Origin: WHSV01 sp050694055
GTDB lineage: Bacteria; Actinomycetota; CADDZG01; WHSQ01
Length of the DNA: 64,000 nt
Reading direction: 5' to 3'
Assembly: GCA_050694055.1 (NCBI GenBank)
Contig: JBOGWX010000161.1
Location: 1 to 64,000, forward strand
The position numbers and the translations under genes were made by a program. Of the stretch, positions 24,622-36,774 are shown one piece after another. The notes below the pieces were generated by a model. That model ran no database searches. It saw only the letters and a list, made by a program, of their open reading frames with translations, and was not told the origin of the DNA. Every line of letters starts with the position of its first letter. Position 1 is the first letter of the stretch.

Positions 24622-26085
24622 ATGCGAGGATGCTTCGTCATGGCGCATCTGGCCCGGGCAGGAGTTGGCCGCCTCCTTTTCTGCGTATTGCTCAGTGCAG
24701 TTGTCCTCGTCGCGTGCGATGACTCCGAGGGGAGCGCGCCCGGAGCGAACGGCGGCGCGCAGCCGATTGAGACCGCCAACGACGCGCAGGTGATTGGGCT
24801 CGTCGGCACGCTCTCGGGTCGGATGGCGTGGAGGGGCGAGGATGCTTTCGAGGGCGCCGACGTGAGCATCGGGGAGCTAAATCGAAAGCGCCGGGAGGGG
24901 GCCCTCCCCTTCGAGCTCGTCAGCCTTGACGACGAGGGCGATCCGGACCGGGCGGTCGAGCTCATCGAGCAGCTTGCCGAAGCGCCCCGGACCGCAGGAA
25001 TCGTCTACGCGGGACCACCCCACGCAGTGCCGGCAGCCGAAGACGCTCTCGCCGCAGCGGGAATCCCGGCGATCCTCTGCTACGGCGACCTCTACGGTGC
25101 GCGCCGGCTGAGCGCTCACGTCTTTCAGCTCTCTCCTTCGTACCTCTGGCAGGGGCGAGCCCTGGCTCGCTACCTGGCAGCCGATCGCGGCTACGAGACG
25201 GTCGGCGTTCTCGCCGAGGACTCCCCCGACGGGCGCACCGCCGTCAGCGCGCTGCGCCAGGAGACCGATCGGGCTGGCCTCCGGCTGCGACGGACCGAGA
25301 CCTACGACCCTGCGGCCGACGGGTTCAGAGATGTAATTCGGTCCCTGCGAGAAGCCAGGGTCGAGTCGGTCCTAATTCACGGCGGCCCGGGCGCCGTGGC
25401 CGGCATCGTGGCCGAGCTGCGGGAACTGGGGGTCCGCTACACGGGGTCGGACGACGCCCGCATCGCCAGCGCGCCGAGAAGGCAGCGGCGCAACCGGCTG
25501 TCGTCGAACTACTGGCGACCGCAGATCCTCGCCCTTGACCTGGCGATCAGCGAGCAGACCGATCAGTCCCTCCCGGTGGGGATGGTGGCGTCGGACACCT
25601 ACGCGCGCGGCGCCCACTACCTTCCGGTGCCGAGTTTCGAGCGCTTCAGGGAGTCCTTCGAGGCCTGGTGGGCGGCGCTTCCGACCGGATGGGAACTTCG
25701 AGCGTACGACGCCGTTCAGATGATCGGGTGGGCGCAGCGCAGGGCCCCCGAAGACGAGGACCTCGCCCAGGTCCTGGAGACCCTCCAAGACAAGCGTTTC
25801 GGGGGGCTGCCGGTCACCTTTGGTCCCGACGACCACACCGCCGTGAGCGAGACCACAGTGGGCCTGTGGACGCTTCCGCCGGACCCCCCCGGCGCGCCGA
25901 ACTCGCCCCCGCTCGAGTGGGTGCCCCTGGCCAGGGGTTTTTCCATCAATGGGCGGCGCACGACCGTTTTGCCCGACGACTGGCGGCACCTGTTCAAGAA
26001 CCCGCCGCCGCGCGCGGCCCCTCCCCCGCATTTCTCCAAGATGAAGTTCGGAATCGCCTCGCCCCGTAGGGATCCCATCCACTGA
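24622..26085 (+). CDS. ABC-type substrate-binding lipoprotein, LivK-like
   Basis: 487 residues. A signal sequence ends in the lipobox LVAC (VLLSAVVLVACDD), and the body has the type-1 periplasmic binding fold seen in branched-chain amino acid receptors: IGLVGTLSGRMAWRGEDAFEGA, GIVYAGPPHAVPAAEDAL and YDAVQMIGWAQR. The ligand is unknown. No permease or ATPase genes are adjacent, so it may be an orphan receptor. The ATG at 24640 is an alternative start. The last ~60 residues are proline-rich and basic. Confidence 0.75.
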   Translation: MRGCFVMAHLARAGVGRLLFCVLLSAVVLVACDDSEGSAPGANGGAQPIETANDAQVIGLVGTLSGRMAWRGEDAFEGADVSIGELNRKRREGALPFELVSLDDEGDPDRAVELIEQLAEAPRTAGIVYAGPPHAVPAAEDALAAAGIPAILCYGDLYGARRLSAHVFQLSPSYLWQGRALARYLAADRGYETVGVLAEDSPDGRTAVSALRQETDRAGLRLRRTETYDPAADGFRDVIRSLREARVESVLIHGGPGAVAGIVAELRELGVRYTGSDDARIASAPRRQRRNRLSSNYWRPQILALDLAISEQTDQSLPVGMVASDTYARGAHYLPVPSFERFRESFEAWWAALPTGWELRAYDAVQMIGWAQRRAPEDEDLAQVLETLQDKRFGGLPVTFGPDDHTAVSETTVGLWTLPPDPPGAPNSPPLEWVPLARGFSINGRRTTVLPDDWRHLFKNPPPRAAPPPHFSKMKFGIASPRRDPIH

Positions 26086-26244
26086 CGGCCGGAACTCGAA
26101 TTCTCAAGAGCGTGGCCGGCTCCGACGATGGGATCAGCAGGAAGTACGCCCCTTGCGCCACCGACGTATTGAGTGTTTGTGAAGGCCGCGTCAGGCTGGC
26201 CGGATGGAACGCTTTCGGGGGCTGGGGCGTTGTCTTGGTAGGAA

Positions 26245-26293
26245 GGGGTTCTCCGGGGTTCTCCGGTGGGTAGTGACACCCCGTTCGTATAAT
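26245..26293 (+). promoter_or_regulatory. Probable clpC promoter region with tandem 10-bp repeats
   Basis: Two exact head-to-tail copies of GGGGTTCTCC (26245-26254, 26255-26264) lie just upstream of a consensus TATAAT (26288-26293), about 108 bases before the clpC ATG. No good -35 hexamer is seen at 17 bases, so activation by a factor bound at the repeats is plausible. The 316 bases between the lipoprotein gene and clpC hold no other visible gene. Confidence 0.4.
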
Positions 26294-26400
26294 GAGCAAG
26301 CGAAGAGAATCGTCCGGGAACCGGTTTGCACCGAGTTCCACGAGAGCGGTGGAGCGGCGTAAGCGGCGAAGCGGCTCACTAAAACGAAAAGGAGGGGCCC

Positions 26401-28932
<2,532 letters not shown>

Positions 28933-28978
28933 TCACACGCTTAGTCACATGCGGACGAGACAATGGAGATCCAAGGCC

Positions 28979-29005
28979 AGAGGCCCGGCTAGCCGCCGGG
29001 CCTCT
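28979..29005 (+). terminator. Hairpin terminator after clpC (first)
   Basis: AGAGGCCCGGC pairs perfectly with GCCGGGCCTCT around a five-base loop (11-bp GC-rich stem). There is no T tract, which is usual for actinobacterial terminators. It starts about 47 bases after the clpC stop. Confidence 0.65.
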
Positions 29006-29046
29006 GCGCGCACAGGAGGTCAGAGAGGTCTTAGAGGCCATAAGAA

Positions 29047-29076
29047 GGGGGGCCCGGCTGGATTGCCGGGCCCCCC
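29047..29076. terminator. Hairpin terminator between clpC and the M36 peptidase gene (second)
   Basis: GGGGGGCCCGGC pairs perfectly with GCCGGGCCCCCC around a six-base loop (12-bp stem), followed by TTGCTT. Because the peptidase gene converges from the other side, it can serve both strands. The core GGCCCGGC/GCCGGGCC is shared with the first hairpin. Confidence 0.7.
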
Positions 29077-29130
29077 TTGCTTGGCCTGCCGCTTCGGCCT
29101 GAGAGACGCGTCCCGTCTCGAGGCTGCCTA

Positions 29131-32100
29131 CTACCTCGAGAACACCTGCAGCTCCGCCGCTCTCACGTTGAAGTCCTGCGTGCTTCCTTCCACGCAGTCC
29201 GTGTTGTGGCGCGGGTCGTCGTCCTGGTCGCCGCGATAGTCGGGCGTGCCCGTGCACTGGTTCTCGAGTACCTCGAGACGCACGTGCGTGGCCCTCGTCT
29301 GCGGGATGTCGAACGCGCGGAGGATGAGCTCCGGCGCCCTCGGTCGAGGAGCGACCGAGGGGAACGCGTCCTCGGGGCTCGTGAACACGAGCTCGAAGTC
29401 ACCGGCGTCCGTGCAATCGACGCTGCCTGTCTCGAGACAGGTGTGGATCGCGAACTGCCGGAGCGCCGAGAACCGGCTCTGGCCGCCGGTGTCGCCCCCC
29501 GGATCCTCCGCGTCGGTCGGACGCAGCATGGCGCTGACCTGCACCCGACGAACCTGGTGCGCGCCGCGCCGACCCCTGCTCGGATCGAGCCGGACGGTCA
29601 CCTGCTTGCCCCTGACGTCGCTCCCGAGCGACGCCCAGTTGGTCGCCTCGGTGTCGTCGATCAGTTTGTCGAGGTTGATGCCGTCACCCGTAGCGACGGC
29701 TCCGTTCGTGGCGGATGCATGGTTTGGTTCCATGGTCACCGGAAGATCGCGCACCTGTCCCGGCCTAACCGTGAAGGTGAACCGCTTCAGCCCGTAGCCG
29801 TCGGCACGGGCAGCGAAGTCGTAGGTGCCTGGGATGAGCTCGAAGGTGTCGCCGGTGGTCGTGGACGGGTCGGTGTCGGCCACCGGCATGCTCCGGGCCT
29901 CGTAGTGGCCGAGGAACAGCTCGGCCCGATCGAGGCTTCCCTCACCTTGGCCGTCGGCCTTGAACGTCACCGTGGCGTTGTTCGCAAACGGTGACTCGAA
30001 GCTCGGAATCGGATCGGGATCGGCATTGCCGGCGCTGAAGGCGTCCTCGCCGAAGCCGCGGCTGGCGAAGACGTTCCACAGCAGGTCCTGGTTGTCGCCG
30101 TCGAAGCGCATCTGGTCGGCGGCCAGCAGCGCGTTGCGTGCGTCCACCATCGAGACGGTGCTCGGCATCAGCAGCCATGCGTCGAACATGATCTGCGTCC
30201 AGCGCCGGTTGCCCGGACACTCGTCTGCCTCGCGCTCTCCGTCGGCGCATTCTTCCTGCAGCGCCGCGTTACCCGATGGGAAGGCGCCGTCGTAGCGATC
30301 GTTCATCCCTTCCCGGATCTGATAGTTGGTGGCGCTCCAGATCTCTCCGTCGGCGTGCACCTGTGGACCCGTGATGTCGTAGCCGATGTTCGAGTAGTTG
30401 AGCGGGCTGTCGTTCATCCCGTAGTTGCGGATCCCCGCGTTCTTGTCCCCGGTGACATAGGGACCCACTGCGAACGGGTTCTCGTCGGCGACCGGAACGA
30501 AGTCGTACTCGTTGAGATACTCCATCGCGACGAGGTCGGACCAGCTCTCGCCCATGGCGCCCGCCTGCGGACCGCTCAGGCCCGCATCCGGGCCGGCCAC
30601 CATGCGGTTCGTGATGGCGTGGGTGTACTCGTGACCGATGACCGACATGTCGTAGTCGCCGTCCACACAGGGTGGATAGAAGCCACCGGGGATCGGCTGC
30701 CACAGGTACATGTTCGTGATCGGAAGAATCCCATCGGGCGGGGTGATCTGGTTGGCGTTATCGCGCGCCTGATAGGTGGGAGGTCCACCGGCGCGACCGC
30801 CCGCCTGGGCGTTGCCGTGCTCGGGGTCGTTCTCCCTGCCGCCCTCACCGAAGTTGAAGTCCTGGAGGTTGAAGTTCTCTTCGGTGAAGCCGAGGAAGTA
30901 CGACCAATCATGCATGCGGTTGTGCATCGCGAAGAGGTTCGCGATGGCCGCGTCGATGTCGTTGCCCCCCGGTACGAACACCGCGGGGTTGCAGCGCTCC
31001 TCGAACCACTCGTTGGTCCACTCGTACTCGTAGTCTCGCTCGGGCCGGGGCGCCGCGAAGTTGACGCCGATCGAGAAGGGGCTGAGGTTGTCCCAGTTCT
31101 CGGTCGTGCGGGCCTGGTTGCCCCGGCTGGTGAACGTCGGCACACCGGTGCGGGCATCGACGTCCCACGGGACGCGGGCCGCATCGTTCTCGAGGAGGCG
31201 CTCACACTCGGGTGCCGCGGTGGACCAGCACCACAGCTCGCGCGTGTCCGTGGACGAGTAGTCCAGCGGCGGCACGTTGGGGAACACGAGCCAGGTGGGG
31301 TCGTCCTCTTCTTCCTCTTGAAGGTGGTCGACCGCATGCCGGCGGATCAAGATGGCACCGGTCTGCGCGTCGATGAAGTGCGTGTAGGCCACGGGCTCGG
31401 CGCGGTTATCGAACACGAAGGTTTCGTAGGCGATCCTCACGCCGTCCCTAGGCGTCGGCACCGCCACCACACGAGCGAGCTGTGTGTGGGTGAGCTCGTC
31501 CGACTCGAAGCGAGTCCATCCCCGCTTCTCACCCGTACGAGAGAGGTCGCCCGCGTCGACGGACAGCTCGGCGTCGTCGGCCGCGACCAGCAGTGCCTCC
31601 TTGGCCGTCAGCTCGGCTGCCTCGAGCTCGCCCTGGTCGGCGGCAAGCGAGGAGGAGACGTACGCGATCTTGCCCCCGATGACTCCGAGGGTGACCATGC
31701 CGTCGGGCGCCGCCTGTACTCCACCGAAGCTCTGCCGGAAGGTGAGCGCGGCTCCCTCTCCTATCGGTGCCCGTCTGACCAGCTCGAGACCGTCGACGGC
31801 CTCCGCCGAGAGCCGGAACAGAACCCGGTTGGCGCTGAGGAAGCTGCGAGCTGCCGCCTCGGCGCCCGAAGCCAGTCCCGAAGCCAAGAACCCCCCGTGC
31901 TTGATCAAGGATCTCGGCGTCCCGAATTGGTTGTAGTGAACCTCGGCGCCGAGATCGGCCACGATCCCGCGTTGTGCGCCGGTGGGCCGAACCACGCCGT
32001 CGCGGCGGTCGATGTCGGCGCGCTCGTGGTCGTGTAGCTCTCCCTGAAAATCAAAGTCCGCCGCGGTAGCGCGCGCCGCCCCCGGCGGCTGCCCGGTGGC

Positions 32101-32193
32101 CGGCACGGTCGCGACGCCCAGCATCATCACGGTGGCCGCCATTACCACCAGCGCGGTCAGGACGCGTGTGCGTTTCGGTCCAGAACGGATCAA
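29131..32193 (-). CDS. Secreted M36 (fungalysin) family zinc metallopeptidase
   Basis: 1020 residues from TTG with AAGGGG upstream. A signal peptide (VLTALVVMAATVMMLGVAT) leads a ~330-residue propeptide with FTP-like features. The catalytic domain has HEYTH (His521, Glu522, His525) and the third ligand Glu549 in GESWSD, 24 residues later, as in gluzincins of family M36. The C-terminal part includes a carboxypeptidase-regulatory-like beta domain (ELIPGTYDFAARADG) and a discoidin-like region. It should be exported and self-activated. The gene is monocistronic with its own promoter. Confidence 0.88.
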   Translation of the reverse strand: MIRSGPKRTRVLTALVVMAATVMMLGVATVPATGQPPGAARATAADFDFQGELHDHERADIDRRDGVVRPTGAQRGIVADLGAEVHYNQFGTPRSLIKHGGFLASGLASGAEAAARSFLSANRVLFRLSAEAVDGLELVRRAPIGEGAALTFRQSFGGVQAAPDGMVTLGVIGGKIAYVSSSLAADQGELEAAELTAKEALLVAADDAELSVDAGDLSRTGEKRGWTRFESDELTHTQLARVVAVPTPRDGVRIAYETFVFDNRAEPVAYTHFIDAQTGAILIRRHAVDHLQEEEEDDPTWLVFPNVPPLDYSSTDTRELWCWSTAAPECERLLENDAARVPWDVDARTGVPTFTSRGNQARTTENWDNLSPFSIGVNFAAPRPERDYEYEWTNEWFEERCNPAVFVPGGNDIDAAIANLFAMHNRMHDWSYFLGFTEENFNLQDFNFGEGGRENDPEHGNAQAGGRAGGPPTYQARDNANQITPPDGILPITNMYLWQPIPGGFYPPCVDGDYDMSVIGHEYTHAITNRMVAGPDAGLSGPQAGAMGESWSDLVAMEYLNEYDFVPVADENPFAVGPYVTGDKNAGIRNYGMNDSPLNYSNIGYDITGPQVHADGEIWSATNYQIREGMNDRYDGAFPSGNAALQEECADGEREADECPGNRRWTQIMFDAWLLMPSTVSMVDARNALLAADQMRFDGDNQDLLWNVFASRGFGEDAFSAGNADPDPIPSFESPFANNATVTFKADGQGEGSLDRAELFLGHYEARSMPVADTDPSTTTGDTFELIPGTYDFAARADGYGLKRFTFTVRPGQVRDLPVTMEPNHASATNGAVATGDGINLDKLIDDTEATNWASLGSDVRGKQVTVRLDPSRGRRGAHQVRRVQVSAMLRPTDAEDPGGDTGGQSRFSALRQFAIHTCLETGSVDCTDAGDFELVFTSPEDAFPSVAPRPRAPELILRAFDIPQTRATHVRLEVLENQCTGTPDYRGDQDDDPRHNTDCVEGSTQDFNVRAAELQVFSR

Positions 32194-32260
32194 CCTTGAC
32201 CCCTTTCGTCACGCCCCGCGAGACGGGGCACCCCCTGAAGAATCCGCTTCGCTGACCCAC

Positions 32261-32288
32261 AAATTACTTGCCTTTATGGACTAGTCAA
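32261..32288 (-). promoter_or_regulatory. Sigma-70-type promoter of the M36 peptidase gene
   Basis: On the minus strand TTGACT (32283-32288) is separated by 16 bases from TAATTT (32261-32266). Transcription would start about 60 bases before the TTG start codon. The segment is noticeably AT-rich compared with its surroundings. Confidence 0.5.
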
Positions 32289-32455
32289 CTCGGACTATCA
32301 GGGTCGCTCGTCGGGGATGACCCTCATCCGGTGGTCGTTCGCAGGTAGGAGGACGAGGCACCGTCTTTAGGCCCTCAGGCCGATGGCCGGTTCGAGGAGC
32401 GTTCCTATACTGCTCCGGCGGGGGACGACGCGGTTCCCGACCCGAAGGAGCGGCA

Positions 32456-33163
32456 GTGCAAGAGACGTACGACGACATCCTCGTCGCAGAGGGAGTCCAA
32501 AAGGTCTACCGGACGGGCGCAGGCAGCGTCGCGGCACTGGTGGACCTCGACCTTCGAATCAAACCCGGTGAGTTCCTCGCCGTCATGGGGCCGTCCGGCT
32601 CGGGCAAGACGACCCTGCTCAACTGCCTATCCGGCTTGGACGACATCAATGGGGGCCAGGTGATCGTCGAGGGTCTCGACATCCACGGCCTTTCGGATGC
32701 CAAGCGAACGCGCCACCGCGCCGAGCGCATGGGCTTCATCTTTCAGGCCTTCAACCTGATTCCCGTGTTCACCGCGGCGGAGAACGTCGAGCTGCCCCTG
32801 CTGCTTGCGGGCAACTCGCCGTCGGAGTCGCGCCGTCGCGCCGAGGAGACACTCGAGCGCGTCGGACTCGGCCACCGCAGCGGCCACCGGCCCAACGAGC
32901 TCTCGGGAGGAGAGCAACAGCGCGTCACCATCGCCCGCGCCCTTGCGGGGCGTCCCGCCATCGTGTGGGCGGACGAGCCCACCGGAAATCTCGACTCGGA
33001 GACCGCTTCGTCGGTGATGGATCTGCTGCGCGAGCTGAATGCAGAAGGGCTCACCCTCGTTCTGGTCACCCACGACCCCGTGATCGGGGCGACCGCGCAG
33101 AAGCTGATCCGCATGCGCGACGGGTCGATCGAGTCGACCGAATCCGCCGTCGCGGCACGCTAG
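32456..33163 (+). CDS. ABC transporter ATP-binding protein, MacB/LolD type
   Basis: 235 residues from GTG with AAGGAG upstream. Walker A GPSGSGKT (45-52), Q-loop FQAFNLIP, signature LSGGEQQR, Walker B VWADEPTG and the switch His in VTHDP are all present. The EPTGNLDSET sequence is typical of the MacB/LolD/FtsE subgroup that pairs with FtsX-like permeases. It is followed after eight bases by such a permease, so the two form one mechanotransmission-type ABC system. Confidence 0.92.
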   Translation: MQETYDDILVAEGVQKVYRTGAGSVAALVDLDLRIKPGEFLAVMGPSGSGKTTLLNCLSGLDDINGGQVIVEGLDIHGLSDAKRTRHRAERMGFIFQAFNLIPVFTAAENVELPLLLAGNSPSESRRRAEETLERVGLGHRSGHRPNELSGGEQQRVTIARALAGRPAIVWADEPTGNLDSETASSVMDLLRELNAEGLTLVLVTHDPVIGATAQKLIRMRDGSIESTESAVAAR

Positions 33164-33171
33164 GGGCTCGC

Positions 33172-36057
33172 ATGAATCCATCTGGGCTTCCCGTGCTCTT
33201 GGTGCTCGCCGGCCTCGCGCTGTCGGTGGTTCTGTTCATCGCACTGCGGCGCTCCTTCTTGCGCCGCCTGGCCGTGCGGGACGCGACCCGCCGTCCCGGA
33301 GAGACCATCCTGGTCATCGCCGGTTCGCTTTTGGGGACCGCCCTCATAACCGGCAGCTTCATCGTCGGGGACACACTCGACTCGTCCATCCGAGCCTCGG
33401 CGACCACGCAACTCGGCCCCGTAGACGAGGTCGTGATCACGTCCGACCCCGATCAAGCGGCCAACGTCGAGGAGTCCGTTGCGGGCATAGAGGACGACCG
33501 AATCGACGGCGTTCTGTCCCTGACGACCGCGGCGGCGACGCTGGCTACGACCGAGGACGATCCGCTCGCCGAGCCGGGTGCACAGCTCGTCGAGGTCGAC
33601 TTCGACGCGGCGCGCGGCTTCGGAGGCGACGCCGTCGCCACCGGAATAAGCGGACCCACTCCCGGCGAGGGCGAGGTCGCCGTCACCGAGGACCTCGCCG
33701 AGACGTTGGAGCTTCAGCAAGGCGACGAGGTCGCCGGCTACCTCTACGGCGCCAGGATCGACCTCGAGGTGACCGAGATCTTGCCCCGCATAGGTATAGC
33801 GGGGTACTGGCGCGGCTTCGAGACGACCTCGGCAAACGCGTTCGTGGCCCCCGGTACCCTCGACGGCATTATCGGCGACGAGCTTCCCGAGGGTGCGGCG
33901 CCGCCCGAGGCCTCGATCCTCATCTCGAACGACGGAGGAGTCGAGGGCGGTGCCGACCTCACCCCAGAGGTGACGACGCTCATCGAGGACGAGCTCGGAG
34001 CCGGGAGCGGGGTGCGCGTCGAGCCGGTCAAGCAGGACACGCTCGACGAGGCAGAGGTCCAAGGAGATGAGTTCAGCCAGCTGTTCATCGCGATCGGCTC
34101 CTTCGCGATCGTGGCCGGCGTTCTCTTGCTCGTGAACATCTTCGTGATGCTGGCGGAGGAGCGGAAGTCTCAACTCGGCATGTTGCGAGCGGTAGGGATG
34201 AGGCGCAGCGACCTCCTGCGTTCCTTCATCATCGAGGGGACGCTCTACGCGATAGTCGCAAGCATCGTCGGAGCGATCCTGGGCATCGGGGTCGGCTGGG
34301 CGATCGTGGGACTGGCCGCGCCCATCTTCAGTAGCGCCGGTGACTTCTCGCTCAGCCTCCAGTTCTCGGCCGAGCCCGCCAGCATCATCGGCGGTCTGTG
34401 CATCGGACTGCTGATAGCTCTCGCGACCATTGCCTCCACCAGCTTCCGTATCAGCCGCATCAACATCATTGCCGCTATCCGTGACCTCCAAGAACCGAAA
34501 CTCCCCAAGGCGCGTAAGCGTTCCGTGGCGGCCGGCATTCTCGTCGCCGCGCTCGGCGGAGCCTTGGTCGCCGCCGGATCGAGCAGCGCGGATGCCTGGT
34601 TTGCCGCCATCGTCGGTGTGCCGCTGGTGGCGTTCGGCGTCATGCCGTTGCTCGGGCGAATGATCGGACGGCGCCCGGCCTCATTGATGGCCGCGGGCGT
34701 GTCACTGGTATGGGGAGTTTTCGGCAACACCATCATGGACGGCCGTTTCTACGAGAACGGCGACATCTTCGCCTTCGTCGTTTCGGGTGTCCTGCTGGTG
34801 TTCTCGGCCGTCATCCTTCTGAGCCAGAGTCACGAGACCTTCGGCAGCACGCTTCGTAGGCTTGCCGCCTCGCGCCTTCCGTTGAGGCTCGGTCTCGCCT
34901 ACCCGCTCGCTCGCAAGTTCCGCACGGGACTGACGCTCGGCATGTATTCCCTCGTGATCTTCACGATGGTGTTCCTTGCTTCGATGTCCAACTCGTTCAA
35001 CGGACAGGTCGAGAACTTCACGAACGACGAGCGAGGGGGTTTCGATCTGGTCGTCGATGCCGGCAGGTCCAATCCACCGACGGTGGAGGAGCTCGAAGCG
35101 GTCGACGGGGTCGAGGCCGTGGCGCCGCTGTTCCCCGGCCAAGCACTGTTCCAGCCAGACGGCATCGAAGAGCCTCAACCGTGGCCGGTCACCGGAGCTA
35201 GCGACGCGCTCGTGGAGGAGGGTCCGCCCGATCTCACCGAGCGCGCGGACGAGTTCGAGACCGACGCCGCTGCGTGGGACGAGCTGGTGAGCAACCCCGA
35301 GGCGATCATCGTCAGCGAGTTCTTTCTGCAGGGAGAAGGCGGACCTCCGGCCAGCATCGTCGAGGCCGGCGACACCATGGCCGTCGTGGATCCGATCACC
35401 GGCCGGGAGAGCGAACGGACCATCGTGGCGGTGCTGTCGTCCGACAGCACCTTTGCAGGGGCGTACGTCTCGGAGGACTCGGCGGGTGAGCTATTCGAGG
35501 ATCGGGCCGTCGCGGCGCGGTTCTTCGTGGCGGCGTCCGGTTCCGAGGCCGAGGCTCGAGCGCTCGCCGCGAGGCTGCAGGGTGAGTTCCTCGCCAACGG
35601 GGTAGAGGCCGATACCTTCCGCGCGCTCGTGGACGAGCAGTTCAACATCCAGTTGCAGTTCTTCAACCTCATGCAGGCTTATCTGGCCCTCGGTCTCGTC
35701 GTCGGCATCGCGGGACTCGGAGTCGTCATGGTGCGCTCGGTGCGCGAGCGACGTCGTGAGGTGGGTGTGCTCCGCTCGCTGGGCTTCCAGTCGCCGAAGA
35801 TACGCGTTGCGTTCCTGCTGGAGTCCGGTTTCGTCGCGCTCGAGGGCATCGTGGTCGGCACGGCACTGGCCATTGTCACGGCGTCGCAGTTGTTCGCCAA
35901 CGGCGACTTCGGCGAGGGAATCGACTTTCAGGTGCCGTGGGGCAACGTCGCGCTCCTGACGGGGACGGCGCTGGTGGCGTCGCTGATCGCCACCGCGTGG
36001 CCGGCGCAGCAGGCCTCTCGCATCGCGCCGGCCGTGGCGCTTCGCACCGCCGAGTAA
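33172..36057 (+). CDS. FtsX-like ABC permease with two FtsX domains
   Basis: 961 residues from ATG 33172; the frame is open further upstream only as a shadow of the ATPase gene. The layout is an N-terminal helix, a periplasmic MacB-PCD-like domain (ETILVIAGSLLGTALITGSF onwards), a first FtsX core with LGMLRAVGMRRSDLLRSF, a middle membrane block, a second periplasmic domain and a second FtsX core with VGVLRSLGFQSPKIR. Such long permeases export or extract lipids, peptides or drugs; the cargo is unknown. It works with the preceding ATPase. Confidence 0.88.
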   Translation: MNPSGLPVLLVLAGLALSVVLFIALRRSFLRRLAVRDATRRPGETILVIAGSLLGTALITGSFIVGDTLDSSIRASATTQLGPVDEVVITSDPDQAANVEESVAGIEDDRIDGVLSLTTAAATLATTEDDPLAEPGAQLVEVDFDAARGFGGDAVATGISGPTPGEGEVAVTEDLAETLELQQGDEVAGYLYGARIDLEVTEILPRIGIAGYWRGFETTSANAFVAPGTLDGIIGDELPEGAAPPEASILISNDGGVEGGADLTPEVTTLIEDELGAGSGVRVEPVKQDTLDEAEVQGDEFSQLFIAIGSFAIVAGVLLLVNIFVMLAEERKSQLGMLRAVGMRRSDLLRSFIIEGTLYAIVASIVGAILGIGVGWAIVGLAAPIFSSAGDFSLSLQFSAEPASIIGGLCIGLLIALATIASTSFRISRINIIAAIRDLQEPKLPKARKRSVAAGILVAALGGALVAAGSSSADAWFAAIVGVPLVAFGVMPLLGRMIGRRPASLMAAGVSLVWGVFGNTIMDGRFYENGDIFAFVVSGVLLVFSAVILLSQSHETFGSTLRRLAASRLPLRLGLAYPLARKFRTGLTLGMYSLVIFTMVFLASMSNSFNGQVENFTNDERGGFDLVVDAGRSNPPTVEELEAVDGVEAVAPLFPGQALFQPDGIEEPQPWPVTGASDALVEEGPPDLTERADEFETDAAAWDELVSNPEAIIVSEFFLQGEGGPPASIVEAGDTMAVVDPITGRESERTIVAVLSSDSTFAGAYVSEDSAGELFEDRAVAARFFVAASGSEAEARALAARLQGEFLANGVEADTFRALVDEQFNIQLQFFNLMQAYLALGLVVGIAGLGVVMVRSVRERRREVGVLRSLGFQSPKIRVAFLLESGFVALEGIVVGTALAIVTASQLFANGDFGEGIDFQVPWGNVALLTGTALVASLIATAWPAQQASRIAPAVALRTAE

Positions 36058-36068
36058 GCCCAACGAAT

Positions 36069-36680
36069 CTAAGCCTCCTCGGATCTGTCCCTGCGGGCGG
36101 CGTCGATGGCGTCGCTCAGCTTCCGCACCTCTTTCTGAGGCATCGCTCCCGAGAGCGTGACCGAGTGCCGCTTGCCGCGCGGATCGCGCACGCTTATCTC
36201 CGTGAAATGAGGGGAGCGACGGTTCCCCGACTGGCCTCGGAGCTCGACATCGCCCGAGAACAGGCGGTGCCCCCGGCGACCCCCTGTATCCCGGCCGGAG
36301 GTGGGGGCGATGCGTGGCTTTCCCCGCAGGTCCTTGACCTCGAACGACTGAGCTCGACGCAGCGGAATCTCGCGCACCCTGCCCGCAAGGTTGCGAAAGC
36401 GGAGGACGCCGGTGGCCAGTACCTCGACGCGAATGCTCTCTTGCATGCGGTCGATCGCGCGCGACGCAAGGTAGAGCCCGCCGGAGAGCCCGAATGAGAT
36501 GCCGATGGTCGGCAGTACGACCCGAAGCCCACGGCCGCTGAAGAGATCGATGAAGCCGGCCACCACTCCGATCAAGGGCAGGGCTGCGAAGAGCCACCCT
36601 ATCGTGCGTGTGAAGCTGCCCTCGGGCGAATAGCTGAAGAGGACCCCATCGGAGGCCCGGGACATGCGCTCGGCTTCCAT
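36069..36680 (-). CDS. Membrane protein with PH-like domain, unknown function
   Basis: About 203 residues from ATG 36680. After a short polar start come two hydrophobic helices (TIGWLFAALPLIGVVAGFI and VLPTIGISFGLSGGLYLA), then a basic soluble region (ESIRVEVLATGVLRFRNLAG ...) that resembles bacterial PH-like beta domains. There is no clear ribosome binding site and the family is not recognised with certainty. It converges with the ABC permease and diverges from radA, with under 100 bases between the starts. Confidence 0.55.
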   Translation of the reverse strand: MEAERMSRASDGVLFSYSPEGSFTRTIGWLFAALPLIGVVAGFIDLFSGRGLRVVLPTIGISFGLSGGLYLASRAIDRMQESIRVEVLATGVLRFRNLAGRVREIPLRRAQSFEVKDLRGKPRIAPTSGRDTGGRRGHRLFSGDVELRGQSGNRRSPHFTEISVRDPRGKRHSVTLSGAMPQKEVRKLSDAIDAARRDRSEEA

Positions 36681-36774
36681 GGCTACATTGTCGCCCGAGG
36701 AGCTGCGAACCGAAATCGTGTCGCAGGGTGGAGCCCCCCGAGGAATTGTCACAAGCTCTCCCTATGGTGACCTC

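Noticed and set aside
30355..32037. 560-codon open frame on the plus strand
   Set aside because: Antisense to the M36 peptidase; His/Arg/Val-rich shadow composition, no domain, no start signal.
33160..34491. 443-codon minus-strand open frame
   Set aside because: Antisense to the FtsX-like permease; composition typical of GC-rich shadow frames.
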